64,000 nt of DNA from Phycisphaeraceae bacterium (GCA_019636615.1 JAHBXF010000002.1:374001-438000); one strand, 5' to 3'. Shown: positions 1 through 10,787, counted from the first letter of the stretch. The notes: generated from the letters alone by a model not told the origin. Translations and numbers: made by a program.

Positions 1-167
1 TGCCGACGGGGAGTCCTCGGCGATGGCGTCGAGGGGTGGGGGTCCGTACGCTTGGGCAGCCCGTTGGGGCAACTCCCCGCAGGGTTTCGTCAACTGCGCG
101 ATGCAACTTCTCCCCAGGCGGCCCGCGGACGGTCGGGCAGGGTCAATCTATCGGAGGTAGAGTCAGC

Positions 168-1469
<1,302 letters not shown>

Positions 1470-1667
1470 GAACGTTCGGTACGCGATAGGATATCGTGCA
1501 CAGACTGGAACTTGCCAGACTGTGTAAGGTGAATGAAAGGGTGTTGTGCTTCTTCTTCTGGGCGAGAAAGCCCGCAGGAGGAGGGCTATCATCCCGACCC
1601 GTCACCGAGCGGCGCAGCGGCGCCGTCTCATGGCGGAAAGAAGCAGTGTGTTGATCGGGGTTGCCCT

Positions 1668-1961
1668 ATGCCCAAGAACAAGAACCACAAAGGCCTTCTG
1701 AAGCGGATCCGGATCACCAAGACCGGCCTGATCCGTCACCGTTCGTCCAGCCATAAGCACTTGCGCTCGGGCAAGGGCGGCAAGAAGTTGCGCCAGTACC
1801 GGAACGATCCGTACATGTCCAGCGCGGATACGAAGCGGCTCGAAAAACTGCTCTTCCGTCGCCTGCGTGGGCGCGAGCAGCCCCGCACGTCGCTTCGCCG
1901 CAGCCCCTCGCCCGAGCAGCGTAAAGCCGCGCAGGCGGCCAAGGCCGCTCAGGGCGAGTGA
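1668..1961 (+). CDS. rpmI: 50S ribosomal protein L35 (bL35) with long C-terminal tail
   Basis: Structural protein of the large ribosomal subunit. The first roughly 65 residues match bL35: a start of MPKNKNHKGLLKRIRIT, then the basic HRSSSHKH and KGGKKLRQ segments. The product is 97 residues, against about 65 in most bacteria. The last 30 or so are Arg/Ala/Gln-rich and look disordered. The ATG at 1668 is preferred over the open upstream frame from 1533 because it gives the family N terminus; the upstream residues resemble no protein. It lies 167 bases before rplT, as is usual for this pair. infC, which often precedes rpmI, is absent here. Confidence 0.95.
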   Translation: MPKNKNHKGLLKRIRITKTGLIRHRSSSHKHLRSGKGGKKLRQYRNDPYMSSADTKRLEKLLFRRLRGREQPRTSLRRSPSPEQRKAAQAAKAAQGE

Positions 1962-2128
1962 TGCATGAACCCGCACGGGCCCGCGGCCGCGTGCGAGGAT
2001 CTTCAAGAAGAATCATCCGGCGCGAGGGGGGAAGTGTTCCCCGCGAGCGCCGAGGCAATGCCTGCCGGGAGATGAAAGACGACGGGAAGGCCCGCCGCTC
2101 CGTTCAGGCCAGTGAAGGAGTTTGATCG

Positions 2129-2518
2129 ATGCCCCGTGTACGTAAAGGTGCAGCCAAGACCCAGGCCCGCAAGCGGATTCTCCGCAAGGCCCGCGGCTAT
2201 TTCGGTTCCAACCACAAGAGCAAGTATCGCGCCGAGAACGCGGTGATCCGCGCCGGCGTTTACGCCTTCCGCGACCGTCGCGCCCGCAAGCGTGACTACC
2301 GCGCCCTGTGGATCACCCGTATCACCGCCGCGTGCAAGATGCGAGGCACCCGCTACAGCCTGTTCATGAACGGGCTGCGCATGGCCGGCGTCACGCTCAA
2401 CCGCAAGATGCTCAGCCAGATCGCCATCGAAGACCCCAAACTCTTCGACAACCTCGTGGCCACCGCCGTCAAGGCCAGCCGCGCGACCCCGTCGAAGCGT
2501 GGCAAAAAGGCCGCCTGA
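2129..2518 (+). CDS. rplT: 50S ribosomal protein L20 (bL20)
   Basis: Binds 23S rRNA early in large-subunit assembly. The 129-residue product has the classic start MPRVRKGAAKTQARKRILR and the RDRRARKRDYR block, and is about ten residues longer than average at the basic C terminus. GAAGGAG at 2114-2120 sits eight bases before the ATG. It follows rpmI. In other bacteria L20 represses this operon through an mRNA structure; none could be verified here by eye. A strong intrinsic terminator follows at 2547. Confidence 0.97.
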   Translation: MPRVRKGAAKTQARKRILRKARGYFGSNHKSKYRAENAVIRAGVYAFRDRRARKRDYRALWITRITAACKMRGTRYSLFMNGLRMAGVTLNRKMLSQIAIEDPKLFDNLVATAVKASRATPSKRGKKAA

Positions 2519-2546
2519 GGCTGGGTGTAGAAAACTCAACTTTTCC

Positions 2547-2582
2547 GCGGGCGGGGCGATGAGCCTCGCCCGCTTTGTTTTT
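2547..2582 (+). terminator. Intrinsic terminator after rplT
   Basis: An 11-bp GC-rich stem pairs 2547-2557 with 2563-2573 (one G-U pair) around a five-base loop. It is followed by a T-rich run with one G at 2574-2582. It ends the eno-rpmI-rplT unit. Confidence 0.9.
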
Positions 2583-2709
2583 GAGAGCAGTGGCTCACAG
2601 GAATTTGTGAAACCCGCGTTCGCGGGCTCGCCGACAGGCGAAGAATGGCCGGTGCCATGCCGCGCGGCGGCAGAACGGTGGCAGTGGGGCAGAGATCGAA
2701 GGGAGCGCG

Positions 2710-3390
2710 ATGGGCTGGTGGCTTGCCGATACATGGGCCAGTAACCCGGTATGGACGGTCTCGTGGATCGTGTGGGTGATCGGTTCGATCATTCTGCACG
2801 AACTGGGGCACGGCATCGCGGCGATCCGCTGCGGGGATGACACGCCACGCGAGATGGGGCACATGACCTGGAACCCGCTGGTTCACATGGGGCCCATGGC
2901 GCTGATCATGTTCGCGCTCTTCGGGTTCACGTGGGGGATGATGCCGGTGAACCCGTACAACTTCCGCGGGCGCTACGACGATGCGCTGGTGGCGTTCGCC
3001 GGGCCGCTGGTGAACATCGTGCTCTTTGTGCTGTGCACGGTGTGCGCGGTGGTGTGGGTGGTGTGGGCGAGCGCAATAGTGCCCGACCCGCTGTGGGGCA
3101 ATGTCTCCACGTTTCTCTGGACGGGCATGATGATCAACATGATGGGGTTCTGCTTCAACATGATCCCGATGCCGCCCCTGGATGGTTCGAGGATCCTCGG
3201 GTCGTTCGTGCCCGAATATGCCCGCCTGTGGCAGGGAGAACAAGGCGCGGTGATCGGTCTGGTAGTCTTCGCGGCGATCTTTTTCTACGGCGCGAGCAGG
3301 ATCTGGGATTTCGTGATCACGGTCTCGCGCGAGGTGCTCCACTTCGGCGTGCGGCTGGTCAGCAGCGGCACACCGGCACCCACCATCTGA
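2710..3390 (+). CDS. M50-type (site-2 protease family) integral membrane metalloprotease
   Basis: Predicted intramembrane zinc protease of 226 residues. HELGH at residues 30-34 lies in the first hydrophobic segment and supplies two zinc-ligand His residues and the catalytic Glu. The downstream motif with N150, P153 and D158-G159 supplies the third ligand, as in S2P-family proteins. A FAGPLVN segment near residue 96 is also typical. There is no PDZ domain, so it belongs to the compact group rather than being RseP-like. The substrate is unknown. It converges on the leftward gene ending at 3397 with only six bases between them. Confidence 0.85.
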   Translation: MGWWLADTWASNPVWTVSWIVWVIGSIILHELGHGIAAIRCGDDTPREMGHMTWNPLVHMGPMALIMFALFGFTWGMMPVNPYNFRGRYDDALVAFAGPLVNIVLFVLCTVCAVVWVVWASAIVPDPLWGNVSTFLWTGMMINMMGFCFNMIPMPPLDGSRILGSFVPEYARLWQGEQGAVIGLVVFAAIFFYGASRIWDFVITVSREVLHFGVRLVSSGTPAPTI

Positions 3391-3396
3391 TGTGTG

Positions 3397-4032
3397 TCAC
3401 AGGTAGGGCTTGAGTTCCGCGGGGATGGCCTTGATGCCGCGCCTGCGGGCCTTGGCGACCGCATAACGCAGCGAGCGGTCAACGCGTCGCTGCACAGACT
3501 CGGTGATGTTGAGGCCTTCCTTGCGCATCTGTTCGAGTGAGAACATCCACGCGTGGTATTCCTCGAGGCAGCGCGGCTTGTAGACGTTGAAACCGATGGC
3601 GTGGTGGCCGATCTCGTGGAGAAAAATGGCCGCTGACATCGGCCCGCGAGGCTTGGGAGATTCGATCAACCTCGAACGCGACCCGTCGGCGTAGGTGAGT
3701 TCCCACGCGATGCCAGACATGTTCGTGCGCCATCGGCGCACCCGCACACCGTAAAGATCAAGCATGCGGCGGGTCATGGCGTCGTAGCGGTCTTGAGCGG
3801 AAGGGCGCGCGGCCTTGTCTGCACGCGCGGGTTTTGTGGTGGGCTTTAATGCGGCCTTTGTGGCGGGCTTGGAGCGATGAGCGGGTGGTGGGGCGAGGGT
3901 GCGCGTTGCAGACGGGTTCTTGCGGCGTTGGAGATTGCCGCGTTGGGGCTTGCTGCGCGGGGGGGTGATACCCAGGGCCCGCGCGATGGGCCGCAATAGA
4001 TCCCAGAGTGTCAACTGGTCGCCGGATCGCAC
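3397..4032 (-). CDS. Unknown protein with a HEIGHH metallopeptidase-like motif
   Basis: I do not recognise the family. The 211-residue product has an N-terminal linker of about 60 residues rich in Lys, Arg, Pro and Ala, probably disordered. A compact domain follows with HEIGHH in a helix-like context and, about 18 residues later, CLEEYHAW. That pattern resembles the HEXXH plus distal Glu of zinc metallopeptidases (gluzincins), but the assignment rests on the motif alone. No signal peptide is visible, so it is probably cytoplasmic. The start overlaps the end of fmt by 22 bases, implying cotranscription and possible translational coupling with def-fmt. That context suggests, without proving, a role linked to N-terminal or nascent protein processing. 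Confidence 0.7.
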   Translation of the reverse strand: MRSGDQLTLWDLLRPIARALGITPPRSKPQRGNLQRRKNPSATRTLAPPPAHRSKPATKAALKPTTKPARADKAARPSAQDRYDAMTRRMLDLYGVRVRRWRTNMSGIAWELTYADGSRSRLIESPKPRGPMSAAIFLHEIGHHAIGFNVYKPRCLEEYHAWMFSLEQMRKEGLNITESVQRRVDRSLRYAVAKARRRGIKAIPAELKPYL

Positions 4033-4973
4033 GTGAAGACCTCGCCGCTGAGTGGGTGACGCCCACGAGCATATTCAGCCCAGGGCATGGGCTTGCCGCC
4101 CGCGGGGTGCAGTTCGATAACGCGGAGGCACCCCTCACCGCAGGCGATGAAGCCGGCGGCGGGATCGATGAGCGTGCCGGGCGCGTAGCCCGGCGTCTGC
4201 AAACTGTGTTCGGCGGTTACGCGCAAGAGTTTCAGGGGTTTTTCACGGTGCATCACGGTGACTCCCGGCCAGGGGGAGTACGCGTGCACGCGCCGCAGAC
4301 AGTCGGCGGCGGATGAGTTGAAGTTGATCTGCGCATCGGCGCGGCTGATTTTGGGCGCGAGGGTGACGAGCGACTCGTCCTGCTGCTGGGGTGTCAGCGA
4401 GCCCGCGGCGTGACGGGCGAGAACGTCGAGCATGAGGGCGGGCCCATCAGCGGCCAGAGCATCGTGCAGATCACCGGCGGTTGTCTCTGGGGTAACAGGG
4501 CGGCGGGAGGAGCCGAGCATCAGGCCCGCATCCATTCTGTCGGCCAGAGTGATGACGGTGTTTCCGGCGAAGGAGTCTCCGGCGAGGATGGCCGCGTTGA
4601 TGGGGGCCGCGCCGCGCCACCGTGGTAAAAGTGAACCATGAAGGTTGATGGCGAAGCGGTCAGCCAGGAGTCTCTGGGAGAGTTTCTGCCCGAAGGCGAT
4701 GACAACCCACGCGTCAGCCGGCAAGGCGCGGATGGCTTCGAGAACTTCGGGGGTGTTGACCTTCTCTGGCTTGAAGAGCGGGCGTTGAGGGTGGTTCTGG
4801 GACCACCAATCAGCGATTGGGGTTTGGGTCAGGCGTCCGCCGCGCCCCGCTGGGCGGTCGGGCTGGGTCACCACAGCGAGCACATCGTGGGTCTGGTCGA
4901 GGGCCTGAAGCGTGGGGAGCCCGAAGGCGCCAGACCCGAAAAAGACGAGGCGCAGTCGTTGGGAAAGGGGCAT
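4011..4973 (-). CDS. fmt: Methionyl-tRNA formyltransferase
   Basis: Transfers a formyl group from 10-formyltetrahydrofolate to initiator Met-tRNA. The 320-residue product has the Rossmann start RLVFFGSGAFGLP, the TQPDRPAGRG loop, and the catalytic segment INLHGSLLPRWRGAAPI with N110 and H112. The C-terminal half is the OB-fold domain. The frame is open to 5213, but the ATG at 4973 gives the family N terminus and lies eight bases after the def stop. This is the standard def-fmt pairing. Confidence 0.96.
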   Translation of the reverse strand: MPLSQRLRLVFFGSGAFGLPTLQALDQTHDVLAVVTQPDRPAGRGGRLTQTPIADWWSQNHPQRPLFKPEKVNTPEVLEAIRALPADAWVVIAFGQKLSQRLLADRFAINLHGSLLPRWRGAAPINAAILAGDSFAGNTVITLADRMDAGLMLGSSRRPVTPETTAGDLHDALAADGPALMLDVLARHAAGSLTPQQQDESLVTLAPKISRADAQINFNSSAADCLRRVHAYSPWPGVTVMHREKPLKLLRVTAEHSLQTPGYAPGTLIDPAAGFIACGEGCLRVIELHPAGGKPMPWAEYARGRHPLSGEVFTCDPATS

Positions 4974-4981
4974 GGGCGGTG

Positions 4982-5533
4982 TCAGTCGGCGCGTTCGAGA
5001 TCGCGGAGGGCTTTGCGGTTGCGCAGGCGGGACATCTGAGACATTTTGTCGATGATCAGGATGCCGTCGAGGTGGTCGATCTCGTGCTGCCAGCAGCGAG
5101 CCAGCAGGCCGCCGGCGGTGGCGGTGAACTCCTCGCCGTCGAGGTTGAGGGCGGTGACGGTGATAATGGAGGGGCGCATGACATCGCCGCGGATGTCGGG
5201 CAGGCTCAGGCACCCTTCCTCGAAGGGCGTGATGCCGCCCTGGGGGTTTGAAAGAACCGGGTTGATGTAGACCACGGGGCCTTTGGTGGCGGTGGCGGGG
5301 GAATCATCGGCGGATTGGCCGTCCCGGGCGGGGACATCCGCCACGAAGAGGCGCCACGAAAGGCCGATCTGGGGTGCCGCCAGGCCGATGCCCTCGTGCA
5401 GCCGCATCAGGCGGATCATTTCCTCAGCGACGGCGCGAACATCGTCATCGACCGCGGGAATCGTGGCGGCGCGTCTGCGGAGAAGGGGGTCAGGGTGGAT
5501 CCGGAGTTGGAGCGTGGAGACGTCGATGGGCAT
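4982..5533 (-). CDS. def: Peptide deformylase
   Basis: Fe/Zn hydrolase that removes the N-formyl group from nascent proteins. All three signature motifs are present in the 183 residues: GIGLAAPQIG at 48-57, EEGCLSLP at 105-112 and HEIDH at 150-154. These give metal ligands C108, H150 and H154 and catalytic E151. An insertion of about 12 residues (around 70-84) separates motif 1 from the strand before motif 2. No clear ribosome binding site precedes the ATG. First gene of a leftward unit with fmt and the HEXXH protein. Confidence 0.97.
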   Translation of the reverse strand: MPIDVSTLQLRIHPDPLLRRRAATIPAVDDDVRAVAEEMIRLMRLHEGIGLAAPQIGLSWRLFVADVPARDGQSADDSPATATKGPVVYINPVLSNPQGGITPFEEGCLSLPDIRGDVMRPSIITVTALNLDGEEFTATAGGLLARCWQHEIDHLDGILIIDKMSQMSRLRNRKALRDLERAD

Positions 5534-5774
5534 GGTTCGCAGAGAGGGTACACGCGGGTGCGCGCCGGGTCACTCTTGTGCGGGTGGGGTTTGGAGGGCG
5601 GGGTGAACTGACGGCGCGGGATAGCGGGCCGCCCCGGGGAGCCTATCCGACACGGTCGGCGTGAAAGGATCGGGGTTGTGGTTTGTTCGAGGGGTTCGAA
5701 TGTGTAAAATCGAGCCGACGGGGGGGGGCTGGCAAAGCGAACGAGAATCCGTGCCCGGCACGAGGGAGCCGCGA

Positions 5775-7298
5775 TTGGCGATTTTCAGTTGGAAGAAGTC
5801 TGAGCCCGAGGACCCCAAACAGCCCGGCGCGGGCGGTGCCGCCGCGGAAGGGGAGAGCGCCGCGGTCTTCTCGCCCGAGAAAGCGTTGAAGTTCTTTCAG
5901 CACGCGCGGACCGTGGACGAGGCGACCAACTACGAATACGCCGCGCAGTTGTGGCTGAGCGGTCTGCGGTTCGACCCCAACAACATGGACGGCCTGCAGG
6001 GTTTCTTCTCGTCGATCGCGAAGTTCAACGAAGAATCTGGCGGCAAGAAGGGCGTGAGCAAAGAGGTTGCCAAGAGTGTGAGCGGCAAGGGCGACGTTGA
6101 CCGCTTTCTGATGTCGCTGCTGGAGTGGGGTCAGCGGCCGCAGGAATCGACCCTTGCGGTGCGAGCCGCCGAGGCCGCCGCCGCCCTGGGGCTCAAAGAG
6201 CCCACGTTGTGGATCACCGAACGGGCCTTCGGCTTCGTGCTGCGCGACAAGAAGGTGCGCAAAGACCTGTTGCTCAAGTGCTCCGAGTGTTTCGGCAAGG
6301 CCGGCGCCTTTGACAAGTCTCTGGCCGCGGCCGAAGAGGCCCTGAGGCAGAACCCGACCGACGGCGCGCTGGCGGCGCACATCCGCGACCTTGCGGCGCA
6401 GGCCACGATGAGCAAGGGCGGCTTCGACCGCAGCGGAGAGAAGGGTGGGTTCCGCGACAACCTGCGTGATGCCGACAAGCAGCGGTTGCTGGAAGAGCAG
6501 GACCGCATCGTGAAATCAGAGGACACGGTCGAGCGGCTGCTGGCGGCGGCGCACGAGGAGTATCAGAAGCGGCCCGGCGACCTGCCCACCATCGAGCGGC
6601 TCGCGAAACTGCTGCTGGAGCGGGGGAAACTCGCCGACCAGGAAAAAGCCTACCAGTTGTACATGAACTCGTACAACGATACCAGGCAGTTCCGGCTGCG
6701 GGAGTTGGCGGGCGACATCCGCATCAAGCAGGCACGCAAGAAGGTTTCGGAACTGAAGGAAATGCTCGAGAAGTCCGCGGGCAGCGAGATGATCCAGCGG
6801 ATGCTGGACACCGCCAAAGAAGACTACGCCAAACTGGAACTGACAGAGTACAAGGCACGGGTCGACAACTACCCCTCGGACCTCTCGAGGCGGTTCGAGT
6901 TGGGCAAGCGGTACTTCGCTCTCGGGCACTACCACGAGGCCATCGAGCAGTTCCAGGAGGCCCAGCACGACCCGAAGAACCGCGCCGCCTCGCTCAATCT
7001 GCTCGGGCAGTCGTTCCAGCGCATCGAGTGGAACGACGAGGCCATCGACACCTTCCGGCACGCGCTCGAGGTGAAGGACATCATGTCCGAGGTTGAACTC
7101 GAACTTCGGTATGAACTCATGACCGCGCTGCAGGCCAAGGCCGAGAAAGAGCAGGACATTCCTTCCGCCGAAGAGGCCGACAGGCTCGCCTCGGGCATCG
7201 CACGCCAGCAGATGAGTTACCGCGACATCCGCCACCGGCGCGAAGCGATCAAGAACCTTCTGCTCACGCTGCGCGCCCCCAAGGGTGGCGGGGCATGA
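5775..7298 (+). CDS. Tetratricopeptide repeat protein
   Basis: Protein of about 507 residues, largely helical, with recognisable TPR units near residues 365-435 (AL-HYHEAIEQFQEA and WNDEAIDTFRHAL patterns) and degenerate ones upstream. There is no signal peptide or membrane segment, so it is probably a cytoplasmic scaffold. The TTG at 5775 is preferred because GGGAG lies at 5764-5768 and the product then begins MAIFSWKKSEPED; the open frame to 5661 encodes residues unlike a protein. Its stop overlaps the kdsB start by four bases (ATGA), so the two are translated together. No function beyond a binding role can be given. Confidence 0.82.
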   Translation: MAIFSWKKSEPEDPKQPGAGGAAAEGESAAVFSPEKALKFFQHARTVDEATNYEYAAQLWLSGLRFDPNNMDGLQGFFSSIAKFNEESGGKKGVSKEVAKSVSGKGDVDRFLMSLLEWGQRPQESTLAVRAAEAAAALGLKEPTLWITERAFGFVLRDKKVRKDLLLKCSECFGKAGAFDKSLAAAEEALRQNPTDGALAAHIRDLAAQATMSKGGFDRSGEKGGFRDNLRDADKQRLLEEQDRIVKSEDTVERLLAAAHEEYQKRPGDLPTIERLAKLLLERGKLADQEKAYQLYMNSYNDTRQFRLRELAGDIRIKQARKKVSELKEMLEKSAGSEMIQRMLDTAKEDYAKLELTEYKARVDNYPSDLSRRFELGKRYFALGHYHEAIEQFQEAQHDPKNRAASLNLLGQSFQRIEWNDEAIDTFRHALEVKDIMSEVELELRYELMTALQAKAEKEQDIPSAEEADRLASGIARQQMSYRDIRHRREAIKNLLLTLRAPKGGGA

Positions 7299-8086
7299 GC
7301 GGGCAGGGGCACACCGGCGCGTCGGGCGCGGGCGGTGTTTCGCCGCTGGCTGTGGTGATCATCCCGGCGAGGCTCGGCTCTACTCGGTTCCCCGAGAAAC
7401 TGCTCGCCTCACGCACCGGCAAGCCGCTGATTCAGCACGTCTACGAGCAGGCTTCAAAGGCTGTGATGGTGCCGCGCGTTGTGGTGGCGGCCGATGACGA
7501 GCGCATCGCGGACGCGGTGCGTGGGTTTGGCGGCGAGGTGGTGATGACGAGCCCGCACCACCCGAACGGTTCGAGCCGGCTGGCCGAGGCCTCCGCCATT
7601 CTGGGCATGGGCGAAGACGACCTCGTGGTGAATGTTCAGGGAGACGAGCCGGAGATTGACCCCACCGTGATCGACGCGGCGGTAGCGCGTGCGGTGCAGA
7701 CGGGGTGCGAAGTGGCGACAGTCGCTTCGCCGATGGGCGAGGGTGAAGACCCTTCCGACCCGAACATCGTGAAGGTCGTGCTTTCGGTGAACGGGGATGC
7801 GCTCTATTTTTCACGGGCTATGGTGCCCTTCGCGCGGGTCGGCGGCGATGCGCTCGCGTCGCCCCTGCGGCACGTGGGGCTCTATGTCTACCGCGTCGGG
7901 TACCTGCGGCGGTATGTGGGCCTGGCCCCGACACCCCTGGAACGCACCGAGATGCTCGAGCAACTGCGCGTGCTTGAGCACGGCCACAGGATCAGCGTGG
8001 TCGTGATGCCCTTTCACGGACAGGGGATCGACACCCCAGAGCAGTACGAGACATTCGTGCAGCGGGTGTGCGCGCGTGGGGTTTGA
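7295..8086 (+). CDS. kdsB: 3-deoxy-manno-octulosonate cytidylyltransferase (CMP-Kdo synthetase)
   Basis: Activates Kdo with CTP for lipopolysaccharide inner-core synthesis in the cytoplasm. The 263-residue product has the nucleotide-binding IPARLGSTRFPEK at 23-35, VNVQGDEPEI, and the late GIDTPEQYE motif that marks KdsB. A 14-residue Gly/Ala-rich N-terminal extension precedes the conserved start. It overlaps the TPR gene by four bases. Together with the gmhB and heptosyltransferase-like genes elsewhere in the window it supports an outer membrane carrying Kdo/heptose lipopolysaccharide. Confidence 0.95.
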   Translation: MSGQGHTGASGAGGVSPLAVVIIPARLGSTRFPEKLLASRTGKPLIQHVYEQASKAVMVPRVVVAADDERIADAVRGFGGEVVMTSPHHPNGSSRLAEASAILGMGEDDLVVNVQGDEPEIDPTVIDAAVARAVQTGCEVATVASPMGEGEDPSDPNIVKVVLSVNGDALYFSRAMVPFARVGGDALASPLRHVGLYVYRVGYLRRYVGLAPTPLERTEMLEQLRVLEHGHRISVVVMPFHGQGIDTPEQYETFVQRVCARGV

Positions 8087-8169
8087 GACGCTCGCCTCGT
8101 CTCAACTGATGGCGCCAAGTTGTGGCATGTAGCGCCAAGCGTGACCCGGTCACGCCCAGTCGCGTTCAA

Positions 8170-10698
8170 TCAGCGTCTGCGCAGCGCTTTGAGCCACTGG
8201 GCGAGTTGCCACGCGAGTTCCTCCGAACGTGTGGCCGCCAGGAGTTTCTCCAGTTCAGGAATGGCGCGTGTTTCGCCGGCCGCGACGAGGGCGTCGCCCG
8301 CGGCGCGTGACACGCGGACATCCTTCTCCCGCAGGAGGGCCAGGAGGGATTCGAGCGCGTCGTCCGGGTTGTGTTCTCTGAGGCGGCCGATCGCCAGCGC
8401 GGCCTCGGCACGCGTGCGGTTGAAGGGCATCGCGCCGATTGCCCCGCGAATGGCGGTCAGCGCCGCGGGGTCGTTGTACGCCGTCAGCGCGGCGATGGCC
8501 GCCTGCTTCAGGGCGTCTTCCTGCGAATCCGTGTTCAAGGCGCGGTCGATCAGCGGACGGGCGTTGGCCGAGCGCAGGCCGCCAAGGCCGCGCATCGCCG
8601 CGGCACGCACTTTGACGCTCGGATCGCGCTGCAGACGGTCGATGAGCAATCGCTCGGCGGTTTCGGCGTGCGTGGTGGGGTTGCCTTCGCCATCGCGAGC
8701 CAGCGATGGGAGCGCTTCGGCGATGGCCTGACGCACTTCCCAGTGATTGGTGTGGGTCGTGGCGATGGCGCGCAGTGTGTCATGGGCTCGTTGGGCCGCC
8801 AGGGCGCGGATGGCCTCGGCCCGCGGCCAGTGATGGTTGGTCTGCGACATGGCGAAACGCTGGAGCACGGGCGTGGATGGGCCGCGCGGCTCGGTGGCGA
8901 GCGTGCGCGCAGCGAGGACGCGTGAGTAGAGCGTTGGGCCGTCTTCGAGAGCGCCGATCGACCACTGCACAGGCTGTGAGACACTCACGCGGGCAAGAAC
9001 AGCGCGGCGGGGGTCAACGGCCAGCCAGCGTGGCTGGGCCGGCGCGGGGATGGTGAGTGAGGCATCGCGGCCGCGCACGGCCAGGGTGTGGGTCGTGGCG
9101 TCTGCCCGGCCCTGCCAGGCGATCTGCACCGGGAGATCGAACTCGAAGGCCGGGTTGTCGCCGTCGATGCGCTGGGTTTGTGTCAGGGAGAGCGTGAGTT
9201 GGTCGCTCGTCCAGTCGGCGGTGATGGCGATGTGGGGCACCCCCGGGCGGGCTGTCCACTGGTGGAAGAACTGCCCGAGCGTTTCGCCGCTGACTTCTTC
9301 GAAGACGCGCTGAAGGTCGATGGTTTCAACGGTGGTGAACTTATGGCGCTCGACATAGGCGGCCAGGGCCCGGAAGAAGACATCGTCACCAAGGCGCATC
9401 CGCAGCATGTGCATGACGGAGGCGCCCTTGGTGTAGGGGTTGGCCTCACGGCGGAAAGTTTCCCACGGGTGCATGAAGATGTTGCTGGTCATGCCCACCC
9501 GGGCGGGCGCCTCGGCGAGATCGACACCGGCGACAGAATCCATGCTGCCGCCGATGGAGCGTTCGTAGCCGTGAATGCCGTCTCGCTTTTCAAACCAGAG
9601 GCTGGTGAGGTAGGTGGTGATGCCCTCGTTGAGCCAGATGTGATCCCACGAGTTGCAGGTGATGAGGTTGCCGAACCACTGGTGGGCGAGTTCGTGCGAG
9701 ATAAGGCCGTCGTAGTCGAAGTCGATGAGCGCGGAGGGCTCGATGAGGCAGGCCTCGTAGAGCGTGGTGGCGGCGGTGTTCTCCATGCCGCCGGCGCCGA
9801 AGTTCCAGACGACGAGTTGCGCGTAGCGGTCCCACGGGTAGGGTTCGTCGAGGATGCGGGCGAAATGTTCGAGCATCTGCGGCGTGCGGCCGAAGGTGGC
9901 GGGAACATCTTTGCCCCGCCCGGGCGGCACGTACACGGGCATGCTTATCTGGCGTGTGCCGACATCGACAATGTCGAACTTGCCGACGACGAGTGAAACG
10001 AGGTAGTTGACGTGGGGCTTGTCCTGCAGCCAGTGCCAGGTGTCGTAGATGCCCATGGTGCGGGCGACGCCGGGCCGCTCGACAGGCAGAATGGACTGCG
10101 ACTTACGGATGAGCCTGCCGTTGGAACTCGCGGTGTAGCCGGCGGGTACGGTGACGATGAGTTCGGTCGTGAGACGATCGTTGGGGTAGTCGTGGCAAGG
10201 GAACCAGTATGAGTTGGTCTGGGGCTGGCCCTGCGTGTGGAGTTGGGCGTCGCGCCCGTGGCCGGCGGGGGACCAGATCAGGCCCAGCGGAGGGTCGGTC
10301 ACGGCGTACGAGATGACGATCGTGCGGGCTGACTCGCGCGGCAGGGGAGGGTTGAAGCGGATGTCGAGTTTCTTGCCCTTGTGCTCGAATTCGAGGGGCT
10401 GGCCCGCCATGGTGACGGCGGAAACTTCAAAGGCTTTGGCATCGAGCGTGATGGTGCTGAGAGACTCAACGATGGGGGCAAAGGTGATGGATGCCGTGGC
10501 GGTGAACCGGGGCACATTCATGTCTGGGATCGTGATTTCCAGTTTCATGTGCCGGTAATCAACGGGGAGGTCGGGCGGCAGCGAAACGGCGCGGGGCTCG
10601 GGGGCCGGGGTGTCTGCCGGCGCGGCGAGCGCGGCCCCGCGGCAGAGGGCCAGGGTCAGCGTGAGGGCGATGACGAGGTGTGTGAGTGCGGTGCGCAT
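8170..10698 (-). CDS. Secreted M1 family aminopeptidase with C-terminal HEAT-repeat region
   Basis: Zinc aminopeptidase of about 842 residues. HELAHQWFGN (HELAH at 335-339) and the downstream WLNEG provide the zinc ligands and catalytic Glu; GGMENTAAT upstream is the M1 substrate-binding motif. After the catalytic domain, the last 220 or so residues are Ala/Leu-rich helical repeats of HEAT type. The ATG at 10698 is chosen because it begins a clear signal peptide ending near ALA-APAD. The frame is open to 10779, and in-frame ATGs at 10725 and 10779 are alternatives; 10779 would place the start only eight bases after the upstream gene. No start has a good ribosome binding site. Probably periplasmic peptide degradation. 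Confidence 0.9.
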   Translation of the reverse strand: MRTALTHLVIALTLTLALCRGAALAAPADTPAPEPRAVSLPPDLPVDYRHMKLEITIPDMNVPRFTATASITFAPIVESLSTITLDAKAFEVSAVTMAGQPLEFEHKGKKLDIRFNPPLPRESARTIVISYAVTDPPLGLIWSPAGHGRDAQLHTQGQPQTNSYWFPCHDYPNDRLTTELIVTVPAGYTASSNGRLIRKSQSILPVERPGVARTMGIYDTWHWLQDKPHVNYLVSLVVGKFDIVDVGTRQISMPVYVPPGRGKDVPATFGRTPQMLEHFARILDEPYPWDRYAQLVVWNFGAGGMENTAATTLYEACLIEPSALIDFDYDGLISHELAHQWFGNLITCNSWDHIWLNEGITTYLTSLWFEKRDGIHGYERSIGGSMDSVAGVDLAEAPARVGMTSNIFMHPWETFRREANPYTKGASVMHMLRMRLGDDVFFRALAAYVERHKFTTVETIDLQRVFEEVSGETLGQFFHQWTARPGVPHIAITADWTSDQLTLSLTQTQRIDGDNPAFEFDLPVQIAWQGRADATTHTLAVRGRDASLTIPAPAQPRWLAVDPRRAVLARVSVSQPVQWSIGALEDGPTLYSRVLAARTLATEPRGPSTPVLQRFAMSQTNHHWPRAEAIRALAAQRAHDTLRAIATTHTNHWEVRQAIAEALPSLARDGEGNPTTHAETAERLLIDRLQRDPSVKVRAAAMRGLGGLRSANARPLIDRALNTDSQEDALKQAAIAALTAYNDPAALTAIRGAIGAMPFNRTRAEAALAIGRLREHNPDDALESLLALLREKDVRVSRAAGDALVAAGETRAIPELEKLLAATRSEELAWQLAQWLKALRRR

Positions 10699-10787
10699 CG
10701 TCGTGTTCGTGAGAGTGGTGTGCATCGGCAGGGTGCCGCGGAGATGGGTAGATACGTGGAACCGGGCTCGGGTCAACATCGCTCTGG

